From assembly GCF_001610875.1 (NCBI RefSeq), contig NZ_CP011272.1:558001-622000 (forward strand): a stretch of 64,000 nt of DNA, in the 5' to 3' direction. Below, piece after piece: positions 60,111 through 64,000 of this stretch (positions within the stretch are counted from its first letter, which is position 1; every line of letters begins with the position of its first letter). The DNA comes from Pirellula sp. SH-Sr6A. Lineage in GTDB: Bacteria; Planctomycetota; Planctomycetia; Pirellulales; Pirellulaceae. The notes under the pieces were generated by a model, which made no database searches, was not told the DNA's origin, and saw nothing but the letters and a program-made list of their open reading frames with translations. Made by a program: the position numbers and the translations under genes.

Positions 60111-63100
60111 CTATTCCGAGCTGCGTAAATACTTGATCAAATTCGCGATTTGCTGGGCATCGAGGGATTTTTCGAAACCATCCGGCATGAGTGACAGGTT
60201 CGATTCCTTTTCCTCCGCGATTCGGCTTCGCTCAATCGCTCGAATACGACCGTCGGTTCCAATGATCTCAATAGATTGGTCCGTCTCGCGGACTTTCAAT
60301 CCTGATAGGATCTCGTCGTCCTCCGTTCGGTAGCTGACTCGTTTGTATTTGGTATCCACCGAACGGCTTGGATCGATAATCGACGTGACCCATGCGTCAT
60401 TGGTCCAATGGTTCAAGCCCGTTAGAGGGGGACCAATCGCTGGGATCTTCTCCCCTCCTAATTCTCGTTCTGCGTGACAGGCAGCGCAGTGCTGCAGAAA
60501 GAGAGCTTTGCCTGACTCGCGATCGGTTTCCTTTGGCCAGTTCCCGATGAGGGAGGCGATGATCTCTTGTCGATTGGTCCGGTCATCGGGGCCAAACAAG
60601 GTGAGAACACGTTTCTTGATCTCAGGATCCGGTTGTTCTCGAAGACTCTCAATTTGACTTGGAAGAATTTGGTCGATCGAAATCTCTCGAGCGATCGCTC
60701 GATCCAGCCACCAGAGCGCTGATTTCGGCCGCGACAGGAAAGTCGCCGCGACACGCTGGTTCCAATCGCTTTGGGGGCTCGATTGTTGAATCATCGAACT
60801 CCAATAGCCTTTCCCTTGCTCCAGTAGCCGACTCAATATTTCATCGGAGAACGATTGGTCTGATTGCGTCGAAGCTAACTCGAGAAGCGATTCCCGTTCT
60901 TTGGTTTCAGCCTCTGATAGGGAGTTCCAATAGAAATCGAGAGCGGCCAACCGAGTATCCCGATTTGCTGTGGCCGAATGCAAGGCACTTTTGGCATCCA
61001 CTTTCAATCGAGCATACAGATCCAGTTCTTCTTGTTTGGCATTCTTTTGATTCGAACGGTTCCGCTGTGCAATGAGATAGTGCCAGGCGGGACGATCTCC
61101 GCGATAGTTGCGTATGGTATCCACAAGCTCCGACTGCATGCGGGTTGAGATACGGGGCATCAACCTATCCACGATCTTCGTGAGCAAGACGTCGGATCGA
61201 TTGAGCAAGGCTTGCGTGAGAGTATCGACCCGAGCATCGGGCACGAAGATCGCCAATGTATCCCAACCAGCGACCTTCGTATGCAACGCCAGCAATTCTG
61301 CTAACTGGGCCGGTTGGACCGCTGGGCTATGGAGCGAAGCGAGGAACAAGTGTTTGGTGTGAGCGGGCGAACTCACCACATCTTCCCGTCTGCATAGGAG
61401 TCCCAAGGACGCATCGATTCCCGGCCTGGAGAGTTTTTCTCTCGCGACCGTTCGCAACGCATAGTCGACAAGGCCCGCCTCAGGAGCAGATAAAACGGTT
61501 GCCCAATCGTCATCATTCAAAGCGCCGAGATAGTGCAGCATGTTGAAAATTCGAAGTCGCGCCTTGGCGTTGGCCGCCGACCGCAGCTCCATTTTCAATT
61601 GGTCCTTTAACTCAGGACGTTCTTCGGCATACCACAGCATCTGTTGCTGGGCCATTTCCGCCACGGTCTGATTGTCGTTCCCGAGAAGGCCGATCCATTC
61701 GGATGTCGATCGCTTCATTCCATGGAAATTCTGGAGCGGAGCGGGCTTGAAATCTTCGCGGTAGACTCGATACAGACGCCCACGGTCTTGACCGGCACGC
61801 ACATCGAGTCGAGCAAGCCATTCCTCGGGAATCCAAGTGGGATGTTCGATGACACGGCGGTACATGTCGACGACCCACACCGTTCCATCCGGCGCGTTGA
61901 CAACGCGAACGGGCCGGAACCAGGGATCATCGCTGCGTACCCATTCGGATTGTGCATCTTCGGGGAAACGAGTCGCTTTGAAACTCACGCCGTCCGGTTT
62001 CATTTGAAATCGTGCCACGAGATTATGGACGCTTTCACAAACGATTGCGGCTCCTTGCATGCCGTCCCCCGAACCAGGGCTCGAGTTGAATATGGTGCTG
62101 CATGCCGATGTGAATCGATTCGCCGTGTAGGGGTCATTGAAACGATCGAGAGGCAGACTAAGCGGAAAGACTTGGGGGGTGCTAGGAGGATTGGTGACGT
62201 ATTGATAAAGGGATCTGGGGAGGGGTGTGTTCCCTTCTTTCCAAAATCGGTCGATGGTGAAGTGGTAGATGGGATGACTGTTGTTATTGCCAAACCAATT
62301 GCCCCAAGCGTCTTGGCTGCGAATGAACTGTGTCTCTCCCGATTCTTGCGTCAAGGTCCGTCGATCGGGATCCAGTGCCAGATCCACTCCTTCCACGGAA
62401 ACGGTTTCTGTCGATCCGTCCAATTTGTGGAGGAGAACTTCCCGTGCTCCATCCCCGGCTCCAAAGTAAAGTCGATGGTCCAAACCATAGGTAAACCCGT
62501 ATACACGGTGTTGCGGATTAGTTTCCGGAAAGCCGGATAGAATGACATCACGTTCGTCTGCTTTCCCATCGCCATCCCGATCGCGTGCGAAGAAGACTTC
62601 CGGTGCGCACGCAACGATCACCCCATCTCTCCAGGCTTGCACGCCCGCTGGGAAGTCCAGATTATCCAAGAAGACATGGCTTTCATCGAGCGTTCCATCC
62701 CCGTCATTGTCGCGCAGCCACTTCACGCGTCCGCGTCTCTCGCCCCCGCTGGGATAATCCCCCATTTCCACGATCCAAACGCGACCATCGGGTCCGAAGC
62801 TCACGTTGATCGGATCTTCAACCAGCGGTTCGGCGGCTAGCTGATCCACTCGCCATCCTGTTGGAACCTGAATATTTCTGAGGCCTTCTTCTGCGGAAAG
62901 CGGTTGCTCCATCGACCGCTTTTGACGCTGCAGATCGAGCACTGCTCGGACCCATTTATCTTCTGTTCCCGATACCCAGCGACCCGGTTGGTTGTAATAC
63001 AACATGGAACTGTCCACTTCGTAGCCCCCTTCGGAACGCACTCGCTCCGAAGCAACGTAAGCGAAGACGTCGTCGGTGTAGGCGGCTACCCAAACATTCG

Positions 63101-64000
63101 CAAATTGATTCAATTCCCGTTCAAAGCGAATTTGAAAATCCACCACGACTTCGCCGCCGAGGAAGATCCAAGCCAATTCGTTGCCAAAGGTCCAGAGATG
63201 GGCTGGCGCTGGATACGATTCCGGGATGCGATCCTTCTTTTTCAGAATGTCCTGCATCGACTTCGCAAAATTTCTTTCTTGATAGGTTTTGCTCTCCAGC
63301 ATCTCCTGAAGCTTGTTGCGACTGGGCCGTTCAAACTCAAGCCCTGTGTAGGCAAAGGTGACCGTCGTCGGTGCAGGGACTTGTTTTAATTCGCTTTGAA
63401 GACCACGCAGAACGGAGTCCGCCAGTTCCTTGCCGTGGGCTTTTGCGTTTTCATAGCTGCCTCGTGGATTGGGATTTGCATCGGCACCTGTACCGATAAT
63501 GGGGAGGGCGATGGCCCCTTTCCAATCCGTTTCGATTGCAGTGGCTGCGAGCCCTGCCCAATCCGCGCTGACTTGGTTCAAATCCGGTGAAATCGTGGTG
63601 CAATGGCATGCATATTGAAATGCAACGGCGAGCGGGCTTCCATCCTCTCTCGTAACCTTGAGAATTCGCACCGTTTGGTCCACTGGCCCGTCGTTGGATT
63701 CGGTGGATCCTACGACCGAGGCAGACTTCACGTTGCGGCGATTCTTCGCAAAACCTGCGTGATCGTCTCCATGCTGCACGATCGCGGCAGCTCGACGCTC
63801 CCAAGCCCCTTTCATGGCGGCTTTGGTTTTCTCTACGACCATCGCCGTGTAACGTTTGGTCGCCTCGACTTCATCGGGAGTTTGCGGGACGGTGTAAAGG
63901 TTCGTAATCGCGCCATCCAAGTGAGGGGCGGAGTGCGAATGGGTTGTGCAGATCGCGATTTCGGCTCTGGCTATTTTGAATTCTCGTTCGGCGTACGCCG
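60111..64000 (-). CDS. ceramidase-like/PVC-type cytochrome c fusion (5' end outside)
   Basis: At least 1296 codons; the frame is open to the right edge, so the start is missing. The visible N-terminal part, including THSHSAPHLDGAITNLY near the edge and VDFQIRFERELNQF later, matches neutral/alkaline ceramidase N-domains. The middle (from about 63,000 back to 61,800) is the PVC-type dehydrogenase propeller (GPDGRVWIVEMGDYP, RDNDGDGT, DRDGDGKADE). HEAT-like helices follow, then a cytochrome c domain with HCAACH. This joins a lipid-hydrolase-type domain to an electron-transfer module. Confidence 0.75.
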   Translation of the reverse strand, partial: AYAEREFKIARAEIAICTTHSHSAPHLDGAITNLYTVPQTPDEVEATKRYTAMVVEKTKAAMKGAWERRAAAIVQHGDDHAGFAKNRRNVKSASVVGSTESNDGPVDQTVRILKVTREDGSPLAVAFQYACHCTTISPDLNQVSADWAGLAATAIETDWKGAIALPIIGTGADANPNPRGSYENAKAHGKELADSVLRGLQSELKQVPAPTTVTFAYTGLEFERPSRNKLQEMLESKTYQERNFAKSMQDILKKKDRIPESYPAPAHLWTFGNELAWIFLGGEVVVDFQIRFERELNQFANVWVAAYTDDVFAYVASERVRSEGGYEVDSSMLYYNQPGRWVSGTEDKWVRAVLDLQRQKRSMEQPLSAEEGLRNIQVPTGWRVDQLAAEPLVEDPINVSFGPDGRVWIVEMGDYPSGGERRGRVKWLRDNDGDGTLDESHVFLDNLDFPAGVQAWRDGVIVACAPEVFFARDRDGDGKADERDVILSGFPETNPQHRVYGFTYGLDHRLYFGAGDGAREVLLHKLDGSTETVSVEGVDLALDPDRRTLTQESGETQFIRSQDAWGNWFGNNNSHPIYHFTIDRFWKEGNTPLPRSLYQYVTNPPSTPQVFPLSLPLDRFNDPYTANRFTSACSTIFNSSPGSGDGMQGAAIVCESVHNLVARFQMKPDGVSFKATRFPEDAQSEWVRSDDPWFRPVRVVNAPDGTVWVVDMYRRVIEHPTWIPEEWLARLDVRAGQDRGRLYRVYREDFKPAPLQNFHGMKRSTSEWIGLLGNDNQTVAEMAQQQMLWYAEERPELKDQLKMELRSAANAKARLRIFNMLHYLGALNDDDWATVLSAPEAGLVDYALRTVAREKLSRPGIDASLGLLCRREDVVSSPAHTKHLFLASLHSPAVQPAQLAELLALHTKVAGWDTLAIFVPDARVDTLTQALLNRSDVLLTKIVDRLMPRISTRMQSELVDTIRNYRGDRPAWHYLIAQRNRSNQKNAKQEELDLYARLKVDAKSALHSATANRDTRLAALDFYWNSLSEAETKERESLLELASTQSDQSFSDEILSRLLEQGKGYWSSMIQQSSPQSDWNQRVAATFLSRPKSALWWLDRAIAREISIDQILPSQIESLREQPDPEIKKRVLTLFGPDDRTNRQEIIASLIGNWPKETDRESGKALFLQHCAACHAERELGGEKIPAIGPPLTGLNHWTNDAWVTSIIDPSRSVDTKYKRVSYRTEDDEILSGLKVRETDQSIEIIGTDGRIRAIERSRIAEEKESNLSLMPDGFEKSLDAQQIANLIKYLRSSE

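Overview
The window suggests a planctomycete chromosome, probably of the Pirellulaceae type, carrying an integrated tailed-phage genome. The host assignment rests on gene content read from the translations: a PVC-type CxxCH cytochrome/propeller protein, a secreted sulfatase, a very long PQQ-propeller protein, an ECF-like sigma factor standing alone, a RAYT transposase with GGTGAGTGTCCCC repeats, and a Gly-rich BON protein. No 16S or other marker is present, so the genus is not fixed.

Positions 1 to about 23.1 kb are the right-hand part of a siphovirus-like prophage. A left arm of tightly packed small genes (57-4003) leads into a lambda-like late operon: a possible cos/terminator region, terminase small and large subunits, a gpW-like connector, portal, a prohead protease fused to the major capsid protein, a beta-sandwich virion protein, head-tail joining proteins, gpZ-like protein, tail tube, tail chaperone with a -1 frameshift signal (G/GT), tape measure and distal tail proteins. 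The late operon ends in an unusual cassette: a protein with 54 consecutive serines, a Cys-rich protein, a glycosyltransferase-like protein and a methyltransferase. On the opposite strand follow a 32-residue membrane peptide, a membrane-anchored protein and a tyrosine integrase. The prophage ends in the 3' half of a tRNA-Asp gene (attachment-site half) followed by a strong terminator. The other prophage end, the intact tRNA, and any repressor and replication genes would lie left of position 1. No lysis genes are recognisable here.

From 23.2 kb on, host genes follow. An operon of two peptide transporters (POT and OPT families) lies opposite a sigma factor gene. A RAYT transposase is flanked by direct-repeat arrays and followed by a 138-nt duplication. 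A circularly permuted ATP-grasp/alpha-E protein and a transglutaminase form a pair. A UbiB-family kinase lies downstream of a 1591-residue PQQ-propeller protein. pyrB follows a structured leader and is followed by a dihydroorotase homologue that has lost its metal ligands (PyrC'-like). A secreted sulfatase comes next.

After the sulfatase lie five tandem 115-bp repeats, then a PP2C phosphatase, a small heat-shock protein with a textbook terminator, and alanine dehydrogenase. A secreted Gly-rich BON protein overlaps convergently with a lipoprotein gene that follows a 1214-residue secretin-like protein. The window ends with a double alpha/beta-hydrolase, a rhomboid-TPR protein, an acyl-CoA/acyl-ACP-type ligase and a large ceramidase-cytochrome c fusion running off the right edge.
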